Shown here in pieces: positions 37,763 through 44,752 of a stretch of DNA of 44,752 nucleotides. A program made the position numbers and the translations under genes. This DNA is from Pirellulaceae bacterium (GTDB lineage Bacteria; Planctomycetota; Planctomycetia; Pirellulales; Pirellulaceae), in the NCBI GenBank assembly GCA_024102795.1, contig JAGFJK010000023.1:1-44752 (forward strand). Reading direction: 5' to 3'. Position 1 is the first letter of the stretch. Each line of letters opens with the position of its first letter. A model generated the notes under the pieces. It worked only from the letters and a program-made list of their open reading frames with translations. It had not been told where the DNA came from and did no database searches.

Positions 37763-40700
37763 CTACTTGCTGGCGGTCGCCGCGGCGCCCAATCCGACTA
37801 CCGCTTCGTTCAGCTCCCGCTGAACTCGCCGCATCAGCTCGTCAAACTTGGGAAACCAGGTCTCGCCTCCCATGTCGGGATACAGCTTCTGGGTCAACTC
37901 GATGTCTCGCCGGGCCTTCTCGACCAGCTCGCGCTTCTGAGGATTCGACTTCCGCATGGCGTGCGAGAAGCGGGACAGGGCCAGGTTGTAGCGAGCCTCG
38001 TAGAAGGAATCCTTCAGGTGCGGATAGCGGCTCATGTTGTCCGCGCACTTCCGGGCCAGATCGCCCCAGCCCCAGACCACGTTCTTCTTGGTCTTCTTGT
38101 CCGGCCGGCCGCCCACGATGGCCCGTTCGTACAAGTCCTCCTTCTCCGGCAATTCGGCCCAGAGCTGGTAGGTGCGAGCGGCTTCGGCCTGGACGTTGAT
38201 CAGCGGCTTCTCGACCAGAATCTCCTCCAGGACGTTCATCGCCGAGTCGAACTTGCCGATCTGCCGCCAGGTCATCGCCAGCCGCATCTGCACCTGCCGC
38301 CGCATGTCCTCGCTGAGCCAGCCGGCCTGCTGTTTGCCCTTCTCCAGGATCGCCGTGTAGGTGGCGGCCGCCTTGTCGAAGTAGACTCTGGAATCGGCCG
38401 GCGAAGGGTTCTGGCCACCCTGGAACGCCTCGCCCATGCCGGCGAACGTCTCCGCGACCCAGTTCAGCACGTTCAATTCGTCGGAGTCGCCGCCGACCTG
38501 CTCCAGGAACGTGGCAAAACCTTCCGAAAGGGTCTTCTTGGCCGCCGGGTCGTCGATCAGGTCGATCTGTTTTTTCAAGTCCTGGGCCAGGCTGATGTAG
38601 ATCGCCACCAGCCGCCGCTGGCCTTCGGCCGTGTCGCCCACCACCTGTTTGAGCGACTCCATGACCTGCCTGGCCTTGTCGATCATTTCCCGGTTGGCGG
38701 GATTGGCGGCCAGCGCTGCGATGTAGGCCCGCAAGGCCGTCTTGTAGGTCTCCTGGTCGAAGCCTTCCTTCAGGGTGGCCGGATGCTTCCGACCCACCAG
38801 TTGCAGCAACTGCACCGGTTCGCCTTCCAGCAGCAGGACGGCGGCGTCCGCCTGTTCGGTGTCCACGTAGATCTGAGCCAGGGACAGCACGGCCAGGGTG
38901 AGGACCGAGTCGACGTTGCCCACGGCCTTCATCCGGCCGATGCCGTCGGCCAGCGTCTTCTGGGCCTGGGTCTTGAGCGTGGACAGTTCGGCTTCCTTGG
39001 CCGGGTCGGGCGAGGCGGCTTCCCGCAACTCGCTCATGCCCCGCAGATAGGCGCTCCACAGCGCCTGGCCGGTCTTGAGTTCCGATTCGCCCCGCTTGGG
39101 CGACGTTTCCGGGATCTTCTGCAGGTACTCCAGGGCCGCCGCCAGATCGCCCTTCTGGATGGCGAACGGGATCAGCGTATTCAGGGCGTCCACGGCCTCT
39201 TCCTCCTGCGGCCACTTCTGCACGATGTAGTCCGCGACGCCCATCGTGCGAGCGATCTCGAACGACTTGTCGGGGCCCGTGTTCTCGGCATACAGCTTCA
39301 AATAGGACGCCATGGCGATCTTGGCACTTTGCCGCGCGCCTGAACTTTCCGGATAGCGCCGAGCCAGAAACTCGCCCATCAGCGCCGCGTCGTAGAAATC
39401 GTTCTGAGCGTAGTACAGGTAGCAGAGGAAGTAGCGGACCACATTCACGTCCTCCAGCGGCGTGTCCTTATCCACGTACTTCAAGGCCAGTTGGAAATAC
39501 TGGCGAGCATCGTCGCGGGCGGTGGCCAGCTTCTGCTGCGCCTCGTCGATCTGCTGCTGCAATTCCTGCTTGATCGCCTCGTCGGTTTCCTTCTGCAGTT
39601 GCGCGGGGATCGTCCGCAGCACGTAGCCGGCGGTTTGCAGCGAGTCGAGCGCTTCCTTGCCGGCGTCCTTCGCTTCGGCGAAGGTCTTGGGCTCCGGTTT
39701 CTGTTCCTCCTCCGTCGCCTCGCCGCCGCGCAACTGGCTGAGCAGCTTGCGGGCCTCCTGCTGCAGGTCGCCCGGATAGCGGGCCACGTCGTTGGCCAGC
39801 TTGCGGGCCTCGCTGATCGCCCGGTTCACCTGGGGATCCTTGGGCGCCGTTTTCTTCAAGTCGTCGCTGTACAGCTTGTAGGCCTGAGCGGTCAGCAGGC
39901 GCAGTTGCAGCCATTCGGGATCCTGGGCCTCGATCGGCCGGGCCTTGGCCACCCAGGCCTCGCCCTGAGCCACCGCCTCGGCGTACTTCTTCTGGCTCTC
40001 GTCCAGCCAGCACTGCATGGCCAGCAGCAGCGTCTTGGTCTTCAGGCCGCGGAAGGCATCCGGGCTGTCGGGTTGCTCCAGCAGTTCGGCGTAAAAGCTC
40101 AGGGCGTCCACCAACTTCTTGAGTTTCTGGTTGCAGCGTCCCTGGTACATGCGGGCATACAGACCGGCCAGTCTGGTGCGGTATTTCTCGTAGATGTCGC
40201 CGTACGCCGCGGCCGCCTCGGTCAGCAGGCGGGTGTGGTCCTCGGACCCCTCCTGCGCCGTGTTGGCCATTTCCTCTTTCATGGCCGCCGCCAGAATCTG
40301 CACCTGCAGGTAGTCCCGCCGCATCTGGTCGCGGGAATCGATCAGGTCTTTCTGCGTCTTGGGGTCCAGCACCGTCGGGATGCCTTCCAGCTTGACCCGC
40401 AAATCCTCCTGCGCCAGATCGAAGACCTTGAACGCCTCCTCGTACATCCCGCGGGCCTGCCCGAGCAATTCCGGCAGCTTGGCCTGGTTGCCCGGCATCT
40501 TGCCCTGGTCCACCAGCATGGTGGCCCGCTGCTGCAGCAGGTCGCCCAGGTTGATCTTGGCCGACATGGCCAGCGGATGCTGGGGCCGCTGCTGCACGAA
40601 CTGCTCCAGGGCCGCCTGGGCATCGTCCAGTTGCTTGCTCCGCAAGCTCGCGTCCCGCTGCTCGCTGGCGCCCCCGATCAGTGTCACGCCCCGCTCGTAC

Positions 40701-40906
40701 AGCAGGACCTCCTTCAACTCCACGGGAACCGCCGGATTGTTCTGCAGGCGATCCAGGTACTCCACCGCCATGTCGTGGAAGCCGTTTTCGCGGAGCGCGT
40801 TCAGAAAGTCGCGCGCCGGTTCGACCGCCCCGCCAGGTGACCCGATCAGCAACGCGGCCGCCAGGATCATCCCTGGAACGCCCCGTTTCAGCATCCGCCT
40901 GCTCAT
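37763..40906 (-). CDS. Large exported TPR-repeat protein
   Basis: 1047 residues from ATG at 40906, preceded by GAGGAGGACGAGC. The signal peptide (MSRRMLKRGVPGMILAAALL) is followed almost throughout by helical repeats, many of TPR type, such as MAVEYLDRLQNNPAVPVELKE, ALSFYAELLEQPDSPDAF and AMLVEEILVEKP-like turns. The composition is rich in Lys, Glu, Gln and Ala. No enzymatic motif was seen. Large TPR proteins beside ExbB/ExbD recur in planctomycetes and are thought to take part in envelope assembly or transport. It is 87 bases upstream of the second TPR gene. Confidence 0.82.
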   Translation of the reverse strand: MSRRMLKRGVPGMILAAALLIGSPGGAVEPARDFLNALRENGFHDMAVEYLDRLQNNPAVPVELKEVLLYERGVTLIGGASEQRDASLRSKQLDDAQAALEQFVQQRPQHPLAMSAKINLGDLLQQRATMLVDQGKMPGNQAKLPELLGQARGMYEEAFKVFDLAQEDLRVKLEGIPTVLDPKTQKDLIDSRDQMRRDYLQVQILAAAMKEEMANTAQEGSEDHTRLLTEAAAAYGDIYEKYRTRLAGLYARMYQGRCNQKLKKLVDALSFYAELLEQPDSPDAFRGLKTKTLLLAMQCWLDESQKKYAEAVAQGEAWVAKARPIEAQDPEWLQLRLLTAQAYKLYSDDLKKTAPKDPQVNRAISEARKLANDVARYPGDLQQEARKLLSQLRGGEATEEEQKPEPKTFAEAKDAGKEALDSLQTAGYVLRTIPAQLQKETDEAIKQELQQQIDEAQQKLATARDDARQYFQLALKYVDKDTPLEDVNVVRYFLCYLYYAQNDFYDAALMGEFLARRYPESSGARQSAKIAMASYLKLYAENTGPDKSFEIARTMGVADYIVQKWPQEEEAVDALNTLIPFAIQKGDLAAALEYLQKIPETSPKRGESELKTGQALWSAYLRGMSELREAASPDPAKEAELSTLKTQAQKTLADGIGRMKAVGNVDSVLTLAVLSLAQIYVDTEQADAAVLLLEGEPVQLLQLVGRKHPATLKEGFDQETYKTALRAYIAALAANPANREMIDKARQVMESLKQVVGDTAEGQRRLVAIYISLAQDLKKQIDLIDDPAAKKTLSEGFATFLEQVGGDSDELNVLNWVAETFAGMGEAFQGGQNPSPADSRVYFDKAAATYTAILEKGKQQAGWLSEDMRRQVQMRLAMTWRQIGKFDSAMNVLEEILVEKPLINVQAEAARTYQLWAELPEKEDLYERAIVGGRPDKKTKKNVVWGWGDLARKCADNMSRYPHLKDSFYEARYNLALSRFSHAMRKSNPQKRELVEKARRDIELTQKLYPDMGGETWFPKFDELMRRVQRELNEAVVGLGAAATASK

Positions 40907-41099
40907 GCTCGTCCTCCTCGATTCCTCAAGATCCACGAGTTCCCGACCTTCAGCCTATAACGAGCTTCTCCGGCTGGCAACTCAAACGCCCGGCCCGTCC
41001 GGCGATCAACCCGGCGGATGACCGGCTTTCCCGCCCTGGCCTCCAGGTCCAATTCGCCGCGGGAGCGCCGACACGGCGTGCTCCCTGGCAGGCACCGCA

Positions 41100-43265
41100 T
41101 CAGTCCGCTCGCCCCCGCTCCACCGCATCCAACTGCCGCACCATCGCCAGGAACTCGGCAAATCCCTCCCGCTCCGCCAACTTGGAATGGATCTGCTCGG
41201 CACGCGCCAACACGTGCTGCAAACCGCCGGGTCTCGGATGCAATTGAAACACCCCGGCGGCGTCCCGCTCGATCCGCGGGCGTTGCCGCAGCACTTCCGC
41301 CGTCTCGGCCGCGATTGCCGCCGCCTGCAGGCTCAGCGGAGCCTCCGCGAACGAGGCGGCGAATTGCAGCCGGCTGAGTCGCTGCTTCTGCCTGCGCGCC
41401 GGGCCGCCGGACGGGGGCCGCCACTCGATCTCGGCCCAGCCCACCAGGTCCTCCGTACCTGGCCGCAGCCAGATCTCCAGCAGCGTCGCGGCCGACTGCC
41501 CCGCCCGCAAAGTCACCGCCGAGCCGGCCGGCTGCAACGTGGCCAAGGCGTTCGCCTCGTGACCCACCAGACGCCAGGCCGCCACGGCGCCCGGGTTCAG
41601 CTCCAGCCGCAACTGCACCTGGTCGGCCACCACGCTCGAATTGCCATACACGGTTTCCAGCAGACGCCAACGGATCTCCTCGCTCCGCTCCGCGTTCCAG
41701 ACCTCCCCGGCTCCCGCCCGGGCGAGTTCGGCCAACTGGGGATCCCCGTCCCGCGGTTCGCTCAAGGCCAGGAAATTGCACTCCAGACCCTGGCTCGCGG
41801 CAACCTCCAGCAAGTGCCTCAGGTCGCTCAGATGCACCTCCGACAGCCCGGCCGAGCTGTCGGTGATCACGACTAGCTGGCGGGACAGCCGGCCAGACAA
41901 CGACGGCTCCAGCGCGATCGAAATGGCCCGCTGCAACCCGGCGCTCAGGTTGGTGCCACCCGCCGGCCGCCAGCCGTCGAGCAGTTTCCGCAAAGCGGGC
42001 TCCTCCTGCCGGCTGGCTTGCTCCACCTCCTGCACGACCTCCTCCTGAAACGCCACCAGCGACAAGCGATCGCCGGGCCGCAGTTCGGGCAGCAGACCCC
42101 CCAGCGCCTGGCGGATCTGCTCGATCCTGTTGCCGAACCGCATGCTGTCCGACAGGTCCACGGCGATCGTCAGATGCGTCGCCGAGGAACTGGCCCGGAT
42201 CCGCGAGGTGGCCTGGACACCCAGCAACAACAACCCCGACGTCCCGTCGCCGAACACGTGCGGCCCAGCCGCCGTCCGCAGCGCCACCTCGCCCGCCTGC
42301 GGCGCGGCAAACTCGTACGGCATCGCCGCCAGAAAGTCTTCCACGCGGACCTGGTCAGGGCCAGCCAAGCGACGTTCGCTCAGAAGCTGCCGAATCCGTT
42401 CCAGACTGTTCCGCTCCGTGGTCAACGGCAGTGTGACCTGGCCCGCGGTTTCCGGCGGCCCGAGGACCCGCGGCGCGTGCAGCCCGTATCGCAAGCGGAA
42501 TAGACGCTCCGCGTCCGTTCCCGCCGACAACTCCACGCCCCGCGGTTCCATTGGCGGGCTCGACTCCAGCTCCGGCACATTCTCGTCTTCATCCGCTTGC
42601 GGCGCTCCCAACGGGCCCCAACGAAGCAGCAAGACGTCCGTCCACCAGTTCCCCGGACCGTCCCGGAAGGCAACCATCGCCTCCCGGACCGGGCCCGGCG
42701 ACGTCCTGGCCGGAAGCGGCGAGTCGATCGTCAAGGCGGGGGGAACGTTCCACGGCGCCTCTCCGGGCTGGTCCTCGGCCGGCGGCGCCCCGAAAGGCAG
42801 AACCAGCAGCGGGAACGATTCGTCCACCGCTTCCGCGCTGGCGGAAGCCAGTTCCAGGTACTCCACATCCGACGATGCCAGGACGGCCGGACGCATCGCT
42901 CCCGCAATCCCGACCAGCAGCCCCGTGTAGGCTCCGCCAATCAGCAGCAGCAAACTGGCGGCCACGGCGTATCGCTGGATCCGGCGGTGCGGCCGCAAGT
43001 GGGGGATCACTCGCAATCTTCCCAGCAGGCTGCGGGGAACCAATACGTCCCGCAAGCGGCTATCCAGCACTTCGTCGGCAGCCGCCTCTCCCAGCCGCTC
43101 CCGCAGCCCCGCCGGTATCGGCACCGCCCGCGCCAGCTCGTCCAACTCCTGTTCCGTTGGCTCCGCGATGCTCCGCAACCGCTCGCTCAGCCCCGGCGGT
43201 ATCGGGACGTTGCGGAGGCGAGCGTCGAGCTGCCGGTGGAAGGCGGATGAGGAAGAATCGGTCAT
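41100..43265 (-). CDS. Membrane-anchored vWA-domain protein, possible anti-sigma or effector of the ECF factor
   Basis: 721 residues from ATG at 43265, five bases after the sigma-factor stop. Residues 1-90 hold three repeats built on a VPIPPGLxERL core (at about 20-30, 48-58 and a weaker one at 74-84). A single transmembrane helix follows (about 100-122). The outer part has a YfbK-like arrangement with a vWA domain: DLSDS (Asp370, Ser372, Ser374) is an intact MIDAS, with GGTNLSAGL and VVITDSSAG behind it. The cytoplasmic N-terminus next to an ECF factor suggests sigma binding; the three repeats are unlike known anti-sigma domains, so this is inference. Confidence 0.82.
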   Translation of the reverse strand: MTDSSSSAFHRQLDARLRNVPIPPGLSERLRSIAEPTEQELDELARAVPIPAGLRERLGEAAADEVLDSRLRDVLVPRSLLGRLRVIPHLRPHRRIQRYAVAASLLLLIGGAYTGLLVGIAGAMRPAVLASSDVEYLELASASAEAVDESFPLLVLPFGAPPAEDQPGEAPWNVPPALTIDSPLPARTSPGPVREAMVAFRDGPGNWWTDVLLLRWGPLGAPQADEDENVPELESSPPMEPRGVELSAGTDAERLFRLRYGLHAPRVLGPPETAGQVTLPLTTERNSLERIRQLLSERRLAGPDQVRVEDFLAAMPYEFAAPQAGEVALRTAAGPHVFGDGTSGLLLLGVQATSRIRASSSATHLTIAVDLSDSMRFGNRIEQIRQALGGLLPELRPGDRLSLVAFQEEVVQEVEQASRQEEPALRKLLDGWRPAGGTNLSAGLQRAISIALEPSLSGRLSRQLVVITDSSAGLSEVHLSDLRHLLEVAASQGLECNFLALSEPRDGDPQLAELARAGAGEVWNAERSEEIRWRLLETVYGNSSVVADQVQLRLELNPGAVAAWRLVGHEANALATLQPAGSAVTLRAGQSAATLLEIWLRPGTEDLVGWAEIEWRPPSGGPARRQKQRLSRLQFAASFAEAPLSLQAAAIAAETAEVLRQRPRIERDAAGVFQLHPRPGGLQHVLARAEQIHSKLAEREGFAEFLAMVRQLDAVERGRAD

Positions 43266-43270
43266 GATCT

Positions 43271-43783
43271 TCAGGTTCGAGCGGCAGGGACCAGCAACTG
43301 CCTGAGTTTGCGGCGAGCCCGATTGACCCGCGACAATACAGTTCCCAATGGCACTTGCAACAAGTCCGCCACCTCTTGATGTGTCAACTCTCCGACCACC
43401 ACCAGCAACAACGTCTCTCGCAATTCCCTGGGCAGCACGTTCAAAGCCGCTTGAACCTTGTCGCTGTACTCGTCCGCCGCTGGATCGGGCCCCGCCATGC
43501 CCACGTCGGGCATCTCGTGTGGCGACACCGCGTCGGGCCGCTGCCGCTTGCGCCACCAGTCCACCACGCGCCGCCGCAAAATGCACGTCAGCCAGGCTCG
43601 ATCGCCCCGCCCCGGTTCGTAACCGGCTCGGCCCTTCCACACCGAACGGAAGGTCTCCTGGACCAGGTCCTCCGCGTCGTGGGCGTCGCCCGTCAAACGG
43701 TACGCCACGCGGTACAAAGCGGGACCGTGAGCGTCCACCAGCGCGATGAATTCCGTCTGACTGAGTGCCACGGCCAACCCCAA
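43271..43783 (-). CDS. ECF-family RNA polymerase sigma factor
   Basis: 170 residues. Sigma region 2 reads YRVAYRLTGDAHDAEDLVQE, TFRSVWKG and WLTCILRRRVVDWWRKRQR. Region 4 reads LPRELRETLLLVVVGELTHQ, EVADLLQVPLGTVLSRVNRA, ending RRKLRQLL. Regions 1.1 and 3 are absent, as expected for the ECF group. The membrane vWA protein is translated right after it and is the obvious partner. Its regulon may include the downstream TPR-ExbBD genes, but no matching promoter was identified. Confidence 0.93.
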   Translation of the reverse strand: MGLAVALSQTEFIALVDAHGPALYRVAYRLTGDAHDAEDLVQETFRSVWKGRAGYEPGRGDRAWLTCILRRRVVDWWRKRQRPDAVSPHEMPDVGMAGPDPAADEYSDKVQAALNVLPRELRETLLLVVVGELTHQEVADLLQVPLGTVLSRVNRARRKLRQLLVPAART

Positions 43784-44011
43784 CTTGCTGCCGGTGCCGC
43801 CCGGTATGTTGTGCCTCTAAGTCAGCCGGACCCCCTGCGGAACTATTCGCCCGCCGACGGCCGTATTATTTCCGCACCCCCCGGCGGCTTGGGAAGGTGC
43901 GATCAAGTTCGGCCGCGCCTGGAACCGCGCGGCCCGCGAAGTGACGTCATGCCGCCGACATCGTAAACCGTGCGCGGGGCCCTCGGCAAGCGGCGAGGTC
44001 GGCTGGGCGAG

Positions 44012-44041
44012 GTAGCCCGACGCGTGAGTTTTGAAGTTGCG
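44012..44041 (+). repeat. Interspersed repeat of the CCGAAGCGTAAG family
   Basis: GTAGCCCGACGCGTGAG followed by TTTTGAAGTTGCG. It matches 10262-10291 and the reverse complement of 325-356. It starts the repeat-rich spacer 43784-44558, in which I see no gene. Confidence 0.65.
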
Positions 44042-44080
44042 CTCTTTGTGGACTCCGCTTCGGCCGCCCTCTCACAGATC

Positions 44081-44124
44081 ACTTCTGGCTCCCTCCCCGC
44101 TTCGAGGTCGTGCAGCCTTTAAGG
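44081..44124 (-). repeat. GGGAGCCAGA / GCTGCACGACCTC repeat, minus orientation
   Basis: On the minus strand: AAGGCTGCACGACCTCGAAG, then CGGGGAGGGAGCCAGAAGT. This is the fullest copy and links the two halves seen separately near 10.5 and 10.6 kb. It is inverted relative to 44426-44462. Confidence 0.7.
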
Positions 44125-44213
44125 TTTTATTTCTTCCGAGTTTACAGCGTTCTGGGAGCGTCCTTAGCGTTCCCTTGCGCCAAAGTCGTTGCACAGTCGC
44201 TCAACTCTCAATC

Positions 44214-44240
44214 TGCAATTTGCAATTTGCAATTTGCAAT
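44214..44240 (+). repeat. Four-unit 7-base tandem repeat
   Basis: TGCAATT is repeated three times and followed by TGCAAT. It is a short simple-sequence tract in the spacer, prone to slippage; no function is evident. Confidence 0.8.
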
Positions 44241-44425
44241 CACCAGTCCCGGAGTTTCGTGCTTCAATCAAGCGACGCCGAAGCACACCGTGAATTCTGG
44301 CGCACGCCGCGCTTTCTCCACTTCGAATCCCGCCGGCTTGCCCGGCGGGATTCGAATTCCCATACAGGCTGACGGGCGCTCACCGGGAGCGAATGGCCCT
44401 AAACACTGAGTTTCCAACAACTTAT

Positions 44426-44462
44426 AAGCTGCACGACCTCCTTCGGGGAGGGTGCCAGAGGG
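44426..44462 (+). repeat. GCTGCACGACCTC / GGGAGGGTGCCAGA repeat, plus orientation
   Basis: AAGCTGCACGACCTCCTTCG then GGGAGGGTGCCAGAGGG. With 44081-44124 it forms an inverted pair about 300 bases apart around the 44.2 kb spacer. Confidence 0.7.
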
Positions 44463-44558
44463 CCTTCTAAGTTCTGGCTCGTTGCCTGAATGTGCGGATC
44501 GAGCGACCCGGATTGTGTACACTGAAGCTTGACCGGCCGGAGGCCCATCACCACCGGG

Positions 44559-44752
44559 ATGGCTATGACAAGAACCAACCCCAAGCTGCGACCGCCACCC
44601 AACTATTTCTCGCGCGGCGTCCAGACGCGACTGCTGGTGCTCGTCACCATGTTCATGCTGGTCCTGCTGCTGATGGGCGAGGCGGCGAAGCCCAAGAACT
44701 GGCAGTGGCTGTTCGCCGACCGGCGGACTTCGGCGGGCGCTGCCGCGGACGG
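44559..44752 (+). CDS. Start of a membrane-anchored protein, cut by the window end
   Basis: 64 codons are visible from ATG at 44559 (a second ATG at 44565). A basic/Pro-rich cytoplasmic start (MAMTRTNPKLRPPPNYFSRG) precedes one hydrophobic helix (TRLLVLVTMFMLVLLLMGEA), then a charged extracytoplasmic stretch (KPKNWQWLFADRRTSAG). The pattern is common in planctomycete inner-membrane proteins of unknown function. No domain is visible yet. Confidence 0.65.
   Translation, partial: MAMTRTNPKLRPPPNYFSRGVQTRLLVLVTMFMLVLLLMGEAAKPKNWQWLFADRRTSAGAAAD

Noticed and set aside
39491-40840. 449-residue plus-strand frame opposite the large TPR gene
   Set aside because: Leu/Gln/His-rich shadow typical of the reverse complement of TPR coding sequence.
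44214-44240. CRISPR array
   Set aside because: Units are 7 bases with no spacers; a simple tandem repeat.

Overview
The window looks like a high-GC planctomycete chromosome, probably of the Pirellulales type. The evidence is a DUF1559 protein with a prepilin-type N-terminus next to a small lipoprotein, a DUF3179 protein, a fragment of a heme-binding dehydrogenase, a remnant of a planctomycete-style Y1 transposase, an ExbB/ExbD cluster with large TPR proteins, and intergenic palindromes that recur across the window. No tRNA, rRNA or CRISPR array was seen.

Layout. 1-434 holds intergenic palindromes, and 435-3893 a secreted ankyrin-kelch-fibronectin protein. 4071-11836 is the most distinctive region. 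It encodes a trypsin-like protein, a MoxR-type AAA+ ATPase, a 1211-residue protein with a degenerate vWA-like part and two FGE-sulfatase (C-type-lectin fold) domains, and a separate third FGE-sulfatase protein. I read it as an NTP-dependent conflict or signalling locus. All three FGE ends share a layout that resembles the variable region of diversity-generating retroelement targets. 11963-14250 has a good sigma70-like promoter, a small secreted protein, a DUF1559 pseudopilin-like protein and a lipoprotein. 14348-18107 has a two-domain carboxymuconolactone-decarboxylase-like protein, a DUF3179 protein and a secreted unknown protein. 18108-24177 is worn: a transposase remnant, a frameshifted gene, a beta-lactamase/VanX fusion, an internally deleted dehydrogenase and a gene remnant. 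24178-27750 is a restriction-modification-like pair (adenine methyltransferase and PD-(D/E)xK protein).

28168-34065 is core genome: rpmE, prfA and prmC for translation, an acyltransferase, galE and a XerC/D recombinase. 34104-43783 is a long leftward cluster. An ECF sigma factor and a membrane vWA protein (probably its partner) are followed by two TPR proteins, ExbB, two ExbD proteins and a DUF2237 protein, which suggests an energised envelope machine. 43784-44558 is a repeat-rich spacer, and a membrane-protein gene starts at 44559 and runs off the end.

Starts were moved from the longest frame where a ribosome-binding site, overlap or domain boundary supported it. All functions are inferred from motifs read by eye; no database search was run.
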